From contig JANQNT010000027.1 of the NCBI GenBank assembly GCA_028279445.1, positions 62,001 to 126,000 of the forward strand: a stretch of 64,000 bases of DNA, written 5' to 3'. How positions within the stretch are numbered: the stretch's first letter is position 1; every line of letters begins with the position of its first letter. Positions 34,171 through 43,542 of the stretch are shown here, in pieces. Made by a program: the position numbers and the translations under genes. The notes beneath the pieces were generated by a model that made no database searches, was not told the DNA's origin, and saw nothing but the letters and a program-made list of their open reading frames with translations. Origin of the DNA: Tepidamorphaceae bacterium. Lineage in GTDB: Bacteria > Pseudomonadota > Alphaproteobacteria > Rhizobiales > Tepidamorphaceae.

Positions 34171-36117
34171 ATGATCAACATCACCTTTCCCGACGGCGGC
34201 GTGCGTGAGTACGACGCCGGTATCAGCGGCGCCGATATCGCCCAATCCATCGCCAAGTCGCTCGCCAAGAAGGCGGTCGCCATGGTGGTCGACGGCGAAC
34301 TGCGCGATCTCGCCGACCCCATCGACGCGGACGCGAGCGTGCGCATCGTAACCCGTACAGACGCCGACGCGCTGGAGCTGATCCGTCACGACTGCGCCCA
34401 CGTCATGGCGGAGGCCGTGCAGGCGCTCTATCCCGGCACCCAGGTGACCATCGGGCCGGTGATCGAGAACGGTTTCTATTACGACTTTGCGCGCGAGGAG
34501 CCCTTCACCACCGACGATCTCGAGAAGATCGAGGCGGAGATGCGCAGGATCATCCAGCGCGACGCGCCGTTCACCAAGGAAGTGTGGTCGCGCGATCAGG
34601 CCAAGAGCTTCTTCGCCGACAGCGGTGAGGACTACAAGGTCGAGCTGGTCGACGCGATCCCCGAAGGCGAGGACCTCAAGATCTACCGCCAGGGAGACTG
34701 GCTCGACCTGTGCCGGGGGCCGCACATGACCTCGACCGGCAAGATCGGCGATGCCTTCAAGCTGATGAAGGTGGCCGGAGCCTATTGGCGCGGCGATTCC
34801 GACAACGAGATGCTGACCCGCATCTACGGCACCGCCTGGTCCAACAAGGATGATCTGACTGCCTACCTGCACATGCTGGAGGAGGCGGAGAAGCGCGATC
34901 ATCGTCGTCTGGGCCGTGAGATGGACCTGTACCACTTCCAGGAGGAGGCGCCGGGCTCCGTCTTCTGGCACGCCAAGGGCTGGACGCTGTTCCAGGAGTT
35001 GATCGGCTACATGCGCCGGCGCCAGCACCATGCCGGCTACGAGGAGGTCAACAGCCCGGACATGATGGACCGCGCCCTGTGGGAGCAGTCCGGCCACTGG
35101 GAGAAGTTCCGCGACATGATGTATGTCACGGAGACGCCGGACGAGCGGGTCTATTGCTGCAAGCCGATGAACTGCCCCGGCCATGTGCAGATCTTCCGCA
35201 ACGGGCTGAAGAGCTACCGCGACCTGCCGCTGAAGATCGGCGAGTTCGGCAAGGTGCATCGTTACGAGCCGTCCGGGGCGCTGCACGGGCTGTTACGCGT
35301 GCGCCACTTCACCCAGGACGACGCGCATATCTTCTGCACCGAGGAGCAGATCACCGAGGAGTGTCTGGCGGTCCACAACCTGATGCTGTCGATCTATGCC
35401 GATTTCGGCTTCGACAATGTGCGGGTGAAGTTCTCCGACCGGCCGGAGAAACGGGTCGGCTCCGACGACATCTGGGATGCGGCGGAAGTCGCGCTTCGCC
35501 ACGCCATCGAGGTCACCGGGCACGAGTGGACGCTCAATCCCGGCGAGGGCGCCTTCTACGGGCCGAAACTCGAATACGTGCTGCGCGATGCCATCGGCCG
35601 TGACTGGCAGTGCGGCACGCTGCAGGTGGACTTCAACCTGCCGGGTCGGCTCGGCGCCTTCTATATCGGCCAGGACGGGGAGCGCTATACGCCGGTGATG
35701 CTGCACCGGGCGATGTTCGGTTCGCTGGAGCGTTTCACCGGCATCCTCATCGAGCAGCACGCCGGGCATTTCCCGCTGTGGCTGGCGCCGGTGCAGGCGG
35801 TGGTGGCGACCATCGTGTCGGACGCCGACGACTATGCGGCGCAGGTACACCGCGCCTGCGCGGCGGCGGGGCTGCGGGTGGCGACCGACATCCGCAACGA
35901 GAAGATCAACTACAAGGTGCGCGAGCACTCCCACGCCAAGGTGCCGGTGATGCTGGTGGTGGGCAAGCGCGAGGCCGACGAGGGCACCGTGTCGGTGCGC
36001 CGGCTCGGCTCGCGCGAGCAGCAGACTTTGCCGCTGGCGGAGATCGTCGCGAAACTGGTTGATGAGGCCGTGCCGCCGGATCAGCAACGCGCCAAGACGG
36101 CGGAAAAGGCGGCCTGA
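34171..36117 (+). CDS. thrS: Threonyl-tRNA synthetase
   Basis: This 648-residue class II synthetase charges tRNA-Thr. The domains are in order: TGS ([19 protein letters not shown]), the editing domain with [10 protein letters not shown], the catalytic core with [10 protein letters not shown] (motif 1), the zinc Cys in [12 protein letters not shown], motif 3 [11 protein letters not shown], and a C-terminal anticodon-binding domain ([19 protein letters not shown]). Length is normal. The ATG at 34171 is used, with GGAGG 12 bases upstream. No T-box or leader is visible, as expected in this group. Confidence 0.97.
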   Translation: MINITFPDGGVREYDAGISGADIAQSIAKSLAKKAVAMVVDGELRDLADPIDADASVRIVTRTDADALELIRHDCAHVMAEAVQALYPGTQVTIGPVIENGFYYDFAREEPFTTDDLEKIEAEMRRIIQRDAPFTKEVWSRDQAKSFFADSGEDYKVELVDAIPEGEDLKIYRQGDWLDLCRGPHMTSTGKIGDAFKLMKVAGAYWRGDSDNEMLTRIYGTAWSNKDDLTAYLHMLEEAEKRDHRRLGREMDLYHFQEEAPGSVFWHAKGWTLFQELIGYMRRRQHHAGYEEVNSPDMMDRALWEQSGHWEKFRDMMYVTETPDERVYCCKPMNCPGHVQIFRNGLKSYRDLPLKIGEFGKVHRYEPSGALHGLLRVRHFTQDDAHIFCTEEQITEECLAVHNLMLSIYADFGFDNVRVKFSDRPEKRVGSDDIWDAAEVALRHAIEVTGHEWTLNPGEGAFYGPKLEYVLRDAIGRDWQCGTLQVDFNLPGRLGAFYIGQDGERYTPVMLHRAMFGSLERFTGILIEQHAGHFPLWLAPVQAVVATIVSDADDYAAQVHRACAAAGLRVATDIRNEKINYKVREHSHAKVPVMLVVGKREADEGTVSVRRLGSREQQTLPLAEIVAKLVDEAVPPDQQRAKTAEKAA

Positions 36118-36238
36118 GAAACCGTTGGTGCTGGCGACGGATCGGCTTCTTTGCCGGGCTTGGCCTTCGCTGTTCACGTGGTGCGATTCCCGGGCTATGG
36201 TTCCAAAAACCACCTGAGTTCTGGAGAAGAAAAAAGAC

Positions 36239-36598
36239 ATGAAAAGACAGGCATTTGCGTTTCTGGCATTGGCGGCTGTTGCCGCGTGCGCTCCCAGCCC
36301 CACGGATGATCCCCTTGTGCGCCCTGGCACGGAAACCGGGATCATCACTATCGTAAATAACCAAACCAAGCCGATTGCTGGTCTTAACATGGGCCGGTGC
36401 GAGTCGAATTGGAGACCGGACAGATTGGCTGGCGGCGTTATCGAAGTTGGTCAGTCGCGTGATTTCGTCGTTTCGGCTGGGTGCTACGAAATGCTCGCCG
36501 AGCTTGGGCGAAACAGCATTACGTCCACGTATCAAGGGCTGGGTAAGACGACCGTCGCAGCAGGCGAGACCGCGGTCGTCGTGGTTGCGCCGCGATAG
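36239..36598 (+). CDS. Small lipoprotein of unknown function
   Basis: I do not recognise the family of this 119-residue protein. It has a lipoprotein signal (MKRQAFAFLALAAVAAC), with the lipobox LAAVAAC and Cys17 as the acylated residue. The mature part is small and mainly beta: GIITIVNNQTKPIAGLNMG, two further Cys (GRCES and SAGCYE) that could form a disulfide, and a VVVVAPR end. A GAGAAG ribosome-binding site lies before the ATG at 36239. The gene is clearly AT-richer than its neighbours, so transfer from another genome or weak selection is possible. It is followed by a palindromic repeat. Confidence 0.75.
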   Translation: MKRQAFAFLALAAVAACAPSPTDDPLVRPGTETGIITIVNNQTKPIAGLNMGRCESNWRPDRLAGGVIEVGQSRDFVVSAGCYEMLAELGRNSITSTYQGLGKTTVAAGETAVVVVAPR

Positions 36599-36637
36599 CC
36601 ATAAGCCGTGCGGCGGGCGCATCGTTTTGTTGCTGAT

Positions 36638-36702
36638 CTAGGTCATGGACTCATGAATCGGTCACCGACCATGTCCGCCCGATTCATGAGTCCGGACCCT
36701 AG
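36638..36702. repeat. Palindromic repeat with CTAGGGTCCGGACTC ends
   Basis: GGACTCATGAATCGG (36647-36661) is the reverse complement of 36679-36693. The right flank GGACCCTAG supplies the TAG stop codon of the minus-strand gene ending at 36699. It shares its ends with the 164-bp element at 23124-23287. It is well placed to terminate transcription from both sides. Confidence 0.7.
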
Positions 36703-37739
36703 TTCTTCGCCACCACCTCTACTTCGGCGGCGACGCCGGCCTGCACGGTGAAATCGCGGTTGTAGATTTGGCCTTCGTGGCGGGCGATGACCGAATAATC
36801 GCCGGCGGCCAGCACATGGGTCGGGAAGGCGCCGAAGCTCTCCTTCACGATATCGCCGCCGGGCGAGAGGATGCTCCAGGCGGTGTTGGCCAGCGCCTCG
36901 CCGCCGGGCTCGTTGACGAGCTTCAGGGTGATCGGCGCTGCCGCATGGGTGATGCTGGCATCGGTGAGTTGGGCCGCCTCGATCTTGACGTCGTCGCGCA
37001 CGGTGGAGTTGGCATCGCCGTACTGGCTGACGATGTGATAGCTGCCGATGTTGAGCGCCACGACGCTGCCGGGACGCACCTCTTCCACCACCAGCTTGCG
37101 CTGGCCGAATTCGTCCACATCGACCCCGAAGACCTGCAGCGTGACGAGCTTTGAGGGGATGAGCTGACCGTCGATCAGCCGCGAGGAGATGCGCAGGGCG
37201 CCGGCATTCAGCGTGATGCCCTCGCGAAACGCTTCCTCGGCAACCTCGAAGCGCTTGGTGCCGACCGCGTGGCCGAACACCGCGACGGCGACATACTCGC
37301 CAGGCGGCACCGTGATCACCGGCTGGGCCTCGTCGGAGGCCGCGACCGTGGCGTGACTGCCATCGGGCGCGGGGCGGGCGGCATAGACGCGCCAGCGCAC
37401 GTTCGAACCGAGCGCGCCGGTGTCCTCGGTCAGCCGTGCGAACAGCCGACCCGGCACCGGCTCGGCTTCGGTGGGCAGCAGTGGGACCTGGCTCTGCGGT
37501 GCGGGCTGCTCGCCCGCGCCGGGGACCTCCTCGGCGGGAACGGCGTCCGCACCGGGTGCCGGCTGCTGGCGTATGACGTTGCGGCCTTCCAGGATGCGGC
37601 CCACGTCGCGCAGTGCCTCCTCGGCCGTCTGGTCGGACTGGGCCATGCGCTGGGCGTCCTGCGCGGCCGCACCGTTCAGGGTCATGAATGCCAGGGCGGC
37701 AAGCAGCGTTCCAATTCGCAAGAAGGGCAATATCGTCAA
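36699..37739 (-). CDS. Exported protein of unknown function
   Basis: This protein of about 346 residues has a likely signal peptide (PFLRIGTLLAALAFMTLNGA, then AAQ) and a Pro/Glu-rich linker near residues 55-95. The mature region looks beta-rich with three similar stretches (VTLQVFGVDVDEFGQRKLVV and later VIARHEGQIYNRDFTV) that may be carboxypeptidase-regulatory or Ig-like modules. No catalytic motif is seen. No ATG lies before the signal sequence: the start is a TTG at 37739, or another TTG at 37730. The stop comes from a palindromic repeat. It is divergent from the nitroreductase gene. Function unknown; I recall similar proteins only as hypothetical. Confidence 0.7.
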   Translation of the reverse strand: MTILPFLRIGTLLAALAFMTLNGAAAQDAQRMAQSDQTAEEALRDVGRILEGRNVIRQQPAPGADAVPAEEVPGAGEQPAPQSQVPLLPTEAEPVPGRLFARLTEDTGALGSNVRWRVYAARPAPDGSHATVAASDEAQPVITVPPGEYVAVAVFGHAVGTKRFEVAEEAFREGITLNAGALRISSRLIDGQLIPSKLVTLQVFGVDVDEFGQRKLVVEEVRPGSVVALNIGSYHIVSQYGDANSTVRDDVKIEAAQLTDASITHAAAPITLKLVNEPGGEALANTAWSILSPGGDIVKESFGAFPTHVLAAGDYSVIARHEGQIYNRDFTVQAGVAAEVEVVAKN

Positions 37740-37860
37740 GTTCCCGAAAATCCTCGATATGTGCCAGACGCCATTGCCGCTGCAGTTTGGCGCTTTATTG
37801 TCCGTGCGGCCGCGGTGCCCTGTGGGCTCACGTGGCCCGCGCAGATGCTAGTAGGAAACC

Positions 37861-38448
37861 ATGTCTGAATCGTTGCTTGAGCTTCTTGGCCATCTTGAGG
37901 CACGGAGGTCCGTTCCGGCCGGACAGCTTGAACCGCCCGGTCCCTCGCCGGAGGAACTGCGCCAGCTGCTGACCATTGCGTGCCGGGTGCCCGATCACGG
38001 CAAGCTGGAGCCATGGCGCTTCATCGTCCTGGAGGCCGGGAACCGGGCGGACCTGATCGACCGGCTCAACGGGGCACGGCAGGCCGCGGAACCGGATGTC
38101 TCGCCAGAGCGACTTGAGATGACCCGCAAGACGTGGCTCGCGGCGCCGGTCATCGTGGTCGTCGTGAGCTGCGTCCAATCCGAGGCGAAGATCCCCCAAT
38201 GGGAGCAGCAGCTTGCTGCCGGATCGGTTTGCCTCAACCTGCTGCATGGGGCCTGCGCGCTTGGCTATCGCGGCCAGTGGCTGACCGGCTGGGCGGCCTA
38301 CGACCCGGCCGCGAAGGACATACTAGGGGTCGGTGCGCTGGAGAACATCGCGGGCTTCTTGCATATCGGCTCGACCGGCCAGGTGCCGGCCGAAAGGAGC
38401 CGCCCGGATGTCGCCGACCTGACGACCCACTGGGTCGCGCCGACGTAG
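37861..38448 (+). CDS. Nitroreductase-family FMN protein (YdjA-like)
   Basis: This 195-residue protein is a short nitroreductase of the YdjA type: an N-terminal ARRSVPAGQLEPPGP, the FMN-binding CRVPDHGKLEPWRFIVLE, and a C-terminal SVCLNLLHGACALGYRGQWL. Family members reduce nitro compounds or quinones with NAD(P)H through bound FMN, but most have no known natural substrate. The ATG at 37861 follows TAGGAAACC. A flavin reductase-like gene follows 44 bases downstream on the same strand, which suggests a shared operon. Confidence 0.9.
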   Translation: MSESLLELLGHLEARRSVPAGQLEPPGPSPEELRQLLTIACRVPDHGKLEPWRFIVLEAGNRADLIDRLNGARQAAEPDVSPERLEMTRKTWLAAPVIVVVVSCVQSEAKIPQWEQQLAAGSVCLNLLHGACALGYRGQWLTGWAAYDPAAKDILGVGALENIAGFLHIGSTGQVPAERSRPDVADLTTHWVAPT

Positions 38449-38492
38449 ACTGTCCGCGCCAACCGTTTTCCGTTTTCGTCAGGAGTGCATGG

Positions 38493-39092
38493 ATGTTCTA
38501 CGATGCTGTGCGCAATGCGCACGGGCTCAGGCACGACCCGTTCAAGGCGCTTGTCGCGCCGCGCCCGATCGGCTGGATCGGCACGCTGTCGGCCGATGGC
38601 CGGCGCAATCTCGCGCCCTACAGCTACTTCAATGCCGTCTCCACCAGCCCCCACATCGTCGCCTTCTCAAGCGAGGGCCAGAAGGACTCCGTGACCAATG
38701 TCGATGCCACGGGGGAGTTCTCCTGCTCCCTGGCGGTGTTCGATCTCAAGGAGGCCATGAACCAGTCTTCGGCGGCGGTCGACAGCGGGGTCGACGAGTT
38801 CGAACTGTCCGGTCTGACACCGGCGCCGTGCGAGATGATCGCCGCGCCGCGCGTCGCTGAATCCCCCGTGGCGCTGGAGTGCCGGCACCTGCAGACGATT
38901 CGGCTTGAAGGCCTTGAGGGACAGGAGGCACGAGCCCGGCTTGTGCTCGGCCAGGTGGTCGGCATCCACATCGACGAGGCGCTGATCAGCGAGGGAAAAG
39001 TCGACATCACCAGGGCGCGGCCGCTGGCACGACTTGGCTATCGCGACTATTGCGTCGTCGATGAGGTCTTCGCCATGGAACGGCCTGGCTAG
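38493..39092 (+). CDS. Flavin reductase-like FMN-binding split-barrel protein
   Basis: This 199-residue protein has a flavin reductase-like split-barrel fold: ALVAPRPIGWIGTLSADGRR, NLAPYSYFNAVSTSPHIVAF, and a C-terminal LGQVVGIHIDEALI. Such enzymes supply reduced flavin to a partner oxygenase or are FMN-binding proteins of unknown activity. The ATG at 38493 is selected because AGGAG lies seven bases upstream. It lies 44 bases after the nitroreductase gene. Its last four bases overlap the convergent CoA-ester lyase gene. Confidence 0.87.
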   Translation: MFYDAVRNAHGLRHDPFKALVAPRPIGWIGTLSADGRRNLAPYSYFNAVSTSPHIVAFSSEGQKDSVTNVDATGEFSCSLAVFDLKEAMNQSSAAVDSGVDEFELSGLTPAPCEMIAAPRVAESPVALECRHLQTIRLEGLEGQEARARLVLGQVVGIHIDEALISEGKVDITRARPLARLGYRDYCVVDEVFAMERPG

Positions 39093-39976
39093 GCGATATG
39101 CAGGCCCGCATCGCGGGCGCGCGCCAGCAGGCCTTCGGCGCGGCGCAGATGCGGCCGGTCGTACATCTTGCCGTCGATGGCGACGACCCCGACGTCGCCG
39201 GCTTCCGCGAAGCGGTTGATGATGCGGCGGGCGAGATCGATCTCGTCGGGCGTTGGCGTGAAGGTCTCGTTGATCACCGGTACCTGGGCGGGATGGATCG
39301 CCATCTTGGCGGTGAAGCCGTCGCGCCGCGCTGTGGCGCATTCATCGCGCAGGTCGTCGAGATCGCGGAAATCCACGTGCACGGTGTCGATCGCCGCGAC
39401 GTTTGCGTCGGCGGCCGCGAACAGCAGCATGGTGCGGGCGATCCGGAAGGGTTCGGTCGCGCCCGCGCCGGGCAGGCGGTTGGTCTCCGCGCCGATATCC
39501 GCCGACAAGTCCTCCGCGCCCCAGGTCAGGCCCTGCAAGCGCGGGCTTGAATCCCGGTAGGTACCGAGCGCGAACATGGCGCGGCCCGTCTCGGTGGCGA
39601 TGGCGTGGATGGCCGTGGCACCGTCGGTGTGGCCGTGCTCGGCCTCGGCGACCGAGAGCCGCGCGTGCAGCGCCTGGATGTCGGCGCCCCCTTGCGCCTT
39701 GGGCAGCATGATCGCCTCGGGCAGAGCCGGACCCAGCCCGGCGATGTCGTCGTCGATCAGCCCGCTATCGAGCGCGTTGACGCGCACCAGCAGCGACGGA
39801 CGGTCGGTTCTGGAGATGTGCTCGGCGAGAAACGCGGCCGTTGCCGCGCGCGCATCCGCCTTGGCCGCCGGTGCGACGGAATCCTCAAGGTCGAGGATCA
39901 GCGCGTCGGCGCCGCACTCCAGACCGCGTGCCATCTTCTTCGGGCTGTCGCCCGGCACGAACAGCATCGAGCGCAT
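39089..39976 (-). CDS. HpcH/HpaI-family CoA-ester lyase (CitE/malyl-CoA lyase-like)
   Basis: This 295-residue enzyme belongs to the CitE-like aldolase family: MRSMLFVPGDSPKKMARGLE, then DALILDLEDSVAP with the metal-binding Glu/Asp and LLVRVNALDSG, and LTWGAEDLSADIG. Members split malyl-CoA, citramalyl-CoA or methylmalyl-CoA into two acyl products, or act in the reverse direction. It starts 3 bases after the MaoC-like gene, so the pair is one operon. That pairing resembles mesaconyl-CoA hydratase/methylmalyl-CoA lyase couples, but substrate specificity cannot be read from the sequence. Its 3' end overlaps the flavin reductase gene by four bases. Confidence 0.88.
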   Translation of the reverse strand: MRSMLFVPGDSPKKMARGLECGADALILDLEDSVAPAAKADARAATAAFLAEHISRTDRPSLLVRVNALDSGLIDDDIAGLGPALPEAIMLPKAQGGADIQALHARLSVAEAEHGHTDGATAIHAIATETGRAMFALGTYRDSSPRLQGLTWGAEDLSADIGAETNRLPGAGATEPFRIARTMLLFAAADANVAAIDTVHVDFRDLDDLRDECATARRDGFTAKMAIHPAQVPVINETFTPTPDEIDLARRIINRFAEAGDVGVVAIDGKMYDRPHLRRAEGLLARARDAGLHIA

Positions 39977-39979
39977 GGT

Positions 39980-40438
39980 TCAGCCGGTCTCCGGCAGGCG
40001 GCGCATGAAGGCCTGACGCGTGCAGGCTGCCACAAGATCGTCGGTCTGTTTGTAGGCGCGGTGCTCGAAGGTGACGATGCCGGCGTCCGGCCGGGAGCGC
40101 GACTCGCGCTTGTCCATCACCTCGGTCTGGACGCGGATCGTGTCGCCGGGAAAGACCGGGGAGGGGAAGCGCACATCGCTCATGCCGAGATTGGCGATCG
40201 TCGTGCCGAGCGTCGTGTCGTTGACCGAGATACCGATCATCAGCCCCAGCGTGAACAGGGAGTTCATCAGCGGCTGTCCCCACTCGGACTGTTCGGCGAA
40301 CTGCCGGTCGATGTGCAACGGCTGCGGGTTGTGGGTCAGGCAGCAGAACAGCGTGTTGTCCATCTCGGTGACGGTACGCCGCAACGCATGATCGATCGTC
40401 GCGCCGACCTCGAACTGCTCGTAATAAAGACCGGCCAT
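39980..40438 (-). CDS. MaoC-family dehydratase
   Basis: This 152-residue hot-dog-fold protein has the MaoC dehydratase pattern: FEVGATIDHALRRTVTEMDN, then LTHNPQPLHIDRQFAEQSEW with the catalytic Asp-His region (N-x-Q-x-L-H-x-D), and GDTIRVQTEVMDKRESRS. Members hydrate or dehydrate enoyl-CoA esters. It is the first gene of a two-gene unit with the CoA-ester lyase downstream, so it probably provides the enoyl-CoA hydration step before cleavage. The ATG at 40438 (MAGLYYEQF) is clear. The gene is divergent from the lytic transglycosylase gene. Confidence 0.88.
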   Translation of the reverse strand: MAGLYYEQFEVGATIDHALRRTVTEMDNTLFCCLTHNPQPLHIDRQFAEQSEWGQPLMNSLFTLGLMIGISVNDTTLGTTIANLGMSDVRFPSPVFPGDTIRVQTEVMDKRESRSRPDAGIVTFEHRAYKQTDDLVAACTRQAFMRRLPETG

Positions 40439-40547
40439 CGGCGTCCTCTCCCCGGTGTGAACGGCGTCTGGTGCTTAACCTCCCGTTTACCATATCCGCA
40501 CAACCTCGGAAGCAGCAGTCGCGACAGCAGTTTTCAAGGCCGAACAG

Positions 40548-41648
40548 ATGCAGGTTGCCGCAAAGCCCGGCTTGCAGGAGCGCATTTCCGCCGCCCTGGT
40601 GGACGCGAGTCGACGCACGGGCGCGGGGTTCGACTACCTGCTGAAGACGGCGCAGCGCGAGAGCAACTTCAACCCCAGCGCCAAGGCGCGCACCTCCAGC
40701 GCGACGGGTCTGTTCCAGTTCATCGACAGCACCTGGCTCGGCGTCATGCAGCGCAATGGCGAGCGCTTCGGCCTTGGCCGCGAGGCTGCCGCCATCGAGA
40801 CCACCGGAGGCGGTCGCTACACGGTGCGCGATGCCGACATGCGCGCCCATATCATGGCCCTGCGCAAGGATCCGCAGGTCGCCGCGCTGATGGCCGGCGC
40901 CTTTACCGAGGACAATGCAAGCTACCTGCAGCGCAATATCGGGCGGCATCCCAATGACGGCGAACTCTACATCGCCCATTTCCTCGGCGCAGGCGGGGCG
41001 GCCAAGATGATCAGCCTGGCCGAGAGCAGGCCCGGCGAACGTGCGGCGGACCATTTCCCGGCGGCGGCGCGCGCCAACAAGCCGATCTTCTATTCCGGCG
41101 GTAAGGCGCGCACGGTGGCGCAGGTCTACGCGAACTTGATTGCCAAGCACGATGCGACAACAACGCCGGTCGCGGTTGCCGGTCAGGGTGGCGAAGGCCG
41201 GCAGGCGTTCGGACCGGAAGATGTCGTGCGGGGAATCCCCCTCGTCGGCGAGCCGGCACCGGGCAGGGGCCTGTTCCATGCGTTGTTCCGGCCGGCGGGG
41301 CAGGGTGGTCTCGGACCGGCCGCCCGCGAAGGGCTTGGAACCTTGTCATTGTTCGCCTCGCCAGGCCCCCAAACCCGGGCCGACGATGTGGCGCGGGTCG
41401 TCGATGGCGTCCAGGCAGTGCCCTCGGTTGAGCGCGCCGGCAGTGTCAGCGCAAGCTGGCTGACGCAGCGTGGCGCGGCTGATGCCGCGGCGATCGACAC
41501 TAGGCCCGTGCAGCACACACCTGCCGCGGAGCCGGTGCCGGATGCGGCGGCTGTCGAGCGCGGTGAACCGGCGCGCCGGGGCGGCAACGGCTTCCAGCGT
41601 CTGCTGGAGGGCATTGCATCGCTGTTGGGTCTTGGCCGGCGCGGCTGA
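40548..41648 (+). CDS. Lytic transglycosylase-like (SLT) domain protein
   Basis: This 366-residue protein has a lysozyme-like SLT domain in its first 170 residues, with the catalytic Glu in TAQRESNFNPSAKA, then ATGLFQFIDSTWLG and a GELYIAHFLGAGGA segment. Such enzymes cleave peptidoglycan. There is no obvious signal peptide at the start, so export, if it occurs, must use another route. The C-terminal 180 residues are Ala/Pro/Gly-rich and unlike any domain I know. The ATG at 40548 follows a weak site. It lies upstream of the DUF2336 gene, with 86 bases between. Confidence 0.84.
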   Translation: MQVAAKPGLQERISAALVDASRRTGAGFDYLLKTAQRESNFNPSAKARTSSATGLFQFIDSTWLGVMQRNGERFGLGREAAAIETTGGGRYTVRDADMRAHIMALRKDPQVAALMAGAFTEDNASYLQRNIGRHPNDGELYIAHFLGAGGAAKMISLAESRPGERAADHFPAAARANKPIFYSGGKARTVAQVYANLIAKHDATTTPVAVAGQGGEGRQAFGPEDVVRGIPLVGEPAPGRGLFHALFRPAGQGGLGPAAREGLGTLSLFASPGPQTRADDVARVVDGVQAVPSVERAGSVSASWLTQRGAADAAAIDTRPVQHTPAAEPVPDAAAVERGEPARRGGNGFQRLLEGIASLLGLGRRG

Positions 41649-41734
41649 GTGTCACCGTCCCGTCCCGTGATATGCGCCGACCGTGTCCGGGCAATCGCCA
41701 ATTATGGTGAACGCTTCGTAAACCCTTGGCATGC

Positions 41735-42937
41735 ATGATTGATTCCCTGCAGGAATCGCCTGCTTGCGAAGCCAGTGAGGGTGGGTCGCTCTTCATGTAT
41801 CTGCGCCGATTTCTGTCCCGGCTCGAGGCCGGAAGCGCTGGCGAACGTGCCGAAGTCGTTGGCGCGCTCGCCTGCATGTTCTTTCAGGAAGGATTTGACG
41901 CCGAACAGCGCAATCAGGTGCTGACCGCGCTGACCGCGGTGCTGGAAGATCCCGCACCACGGGTGCGCCGGGCGATGGCCGAGGCACTCGCCGATGACGT
42001 CAACGTGCCGGCGGTGCTGCTGCAGGCGCTGTGCTCGGATACCTGCGAGGTGGCCGAGCCGATCCTGTCGCGCAGTCCCGCACTTGGCGAGGCGTGGCTG
42101 GTGGATATGTGCGGCGCCGGTGACGAGGGCCATCGGGTCGCCATCGCGCGGCGTCCGTCGGTCGGTGTGCCGCTGGCGGCGGCAATCGCCGAGATCGGCG
42201 AGGTTGAATCCTGTCTGACCCTTCTTGCAAATCCCGGCGCGCGCGTTGCCCGCTCGTCGCTGGCGCGCATCGTCGAGCGGCATCGCGGCGATGCCCGCTT
42301 GCGCAACGCGCTGCTGGCGCGTTCGGACCTGCCGGCGATGCTGCGTCACCGCCTCGTCGGCGGCCTGTCGGAAGCACTTGGGGAGATGGTCGCGGCGAAA
42401 GGCTGGATGCCGGCGCAGCGCACCGAGCGGCTGGTCCGCGACATGCAGGAAACCGCCACCCTGGAGATCACCGACGAGCTCGATGAGGCGACCGCATATA
42501 GCCTAGCTGCCTCCATCCATGCCGACGGCCAACTCTCTGTGACATTGCTGCTGCGGGCGCTGGTGCGCGGTCAGCGAACGTTCTTCGAGGCGGCGATGGC
42601 CGAACTCAGCGGCGTGCCCGTCAGGCGGGTCACCGAATTGCTGGCCGAGCGTTCCGGCGCGGGCCTGCGCTCGATCTACGTCAAGACCGGCCTGCCGCCT
42701 GAAGGCGGTGATTGCCTGTGGACGGCGTATGACGTGCTGCACGAGATGGAGCCGCTGGGCACGCGCCATGAAAGGCTGCAGGCCGGCCGGCGCATCGTGG
42801 AGCGGGTGCTGAGCCGCTATGAGGCGGTGTGCGGCGGCGAGGTGGATGCCTTCTATGCGCTGCTGATCAGGCTCGCGGCCGATGAGGCGCGCGAGGAAGC
42901 CCGCGCGCAGGCGGGGGGCTACTTCGAAGCGGCCTGA
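41735..42937 (+). CDS. DUF2336 domain protein
   Basis: This protein of about 400 residues matches the alphaproteobacterial DUF2336 family, an all-helical protein with HEAT-like repeats (ALTAVLEDPAPRVRRAMAEA, LADDVNVPAVLLQAL) in the first half and a helical C-terminal region. The function is unknown; the HEAT-like part suggests protein-protein binding. The ATG at 41735 is used, but MYLRRFL at 41795 is an equally reasonable start. An Hpt/response-regulator pair lies convergently just downstream. That association has been seen in related genomes from memory, and a signalling role is only inference. Confidence 0.82.
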   Translation: MIDSLQESPACEASEGGSLFMYLRRFLSRLEAGSAGERAEVVGALACMFFQEGFDAEQRNQVLTALTAVLEDPAPRVRRAMAEALADDVNVPAVLLQALCSDTCEVAEPILSRSPALGEAWLVDMCGAGDEGHRVAIARRPSVGVPLAAAIAEIGEVESCLTLLANPGARVARSSLARIVERHRGDARLRNALLARSDLPAMLRHRLVGGLSEALGEMVAAKGWMPAQRTERLVRDMQETATLEITDELDEATAYSLAASIHADGQLSVTLLLRALVRGQRTFFEAAMAELSGVPVRRVTELLAERSGAGLRSIYVKTGLPPEGGDCLWTAYDVLHEMEPLGTRHERLQAGRRIVERVLSRYEAVCGGEVDAFYALLIRLAADEAREEARAQAGGYFEAA

Positions 42938-42954
42938 GGCGTTTTGCCGGCCGG

Positions 42955-43542
42955 TCAGCCGGCTTGTGCGACCGGCTCGGGCCCGCGGTCCAGACCCTTC
43001 GACTCGAGCCAGTGGCTCGTTGCCTGGCGCAGCACGTTGGCAAGCGCCACGGCGGTCGTGTTGTCGTCGCCGCCGGCTTCTTCGCGGATCATCGCCAGCA
43101 CCGCATGGACATGGCCGTGGATCAGCGCCACCGGAATTTCGACATCCTCGGGCACCAGTTCGAGCAGTTCCGAGAGACTGTCGGCGACGTTGCCGACCAC
43201 CGGGTAGCCGAGCGTCTTGCTGTCGCCACGCAGGTTGTGAGCGACATGGAACAGGGCTTCCCGCGCCTCGCCGCGCATCCCCGCCTCAAGCGCTTCGGCC
43301 AGCGCCTTGCGCAACTGCTTGGCATGATCGCCAATCCAGGCGTCGAAGTTGGTGGAGAGCTCTTCCAGTGCGGATTCCGCGCGGGTGATGGCATCCGTGT
43401 CGATCTTCGGCGGGCAGCCTTCCAGACTCGGGTCGACGTATTTCGACAGCTTGTCGGGCGCCTTGAAGACGGCGCAATCGCCCTTGTCGACCGGGCTTGT
43501 GGGGTCCTTGCCGACCGTCATCTGGTCTTTTGGCGCGCTCAT
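42955..43542 (-). CDS. Hpt-like domain protein
   Basis: This 195-residue protein contains a histidine phosphotransfer-like helix, FHVAHNLRGDSKTLGYP, with His102 as the probable phosphoryl acceptor. The preceding 50 residues are polar, with two Cys (GDCAVF and EGCPPK). There is no kinase domain. The gene overlaps the response regulator gene by four bases (ATGA), so the two products are made together. Hpt proteins relay phosphoryl groups between receivers in a phosphorelay. The kinase partner is not in the window. Confidence 0.78.
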   Translation of the reverse strand: MSAPKDQMTVGKDPTSPVDKGDCAVFKAPDKLSKYVDPSLEGCPPKIDTDAITRAESALEELSTNFDAWIGDHAKQLRKALAEALEAGMRGEAREALFHVAHNLRGDSKTLGYPVVGNVADSLSELLELVPEDVEIPVALIHGHVHAVLAMIREEAGGDDNTTAVALANVLRQATSHWLESKGLDRGPEPVAQAG

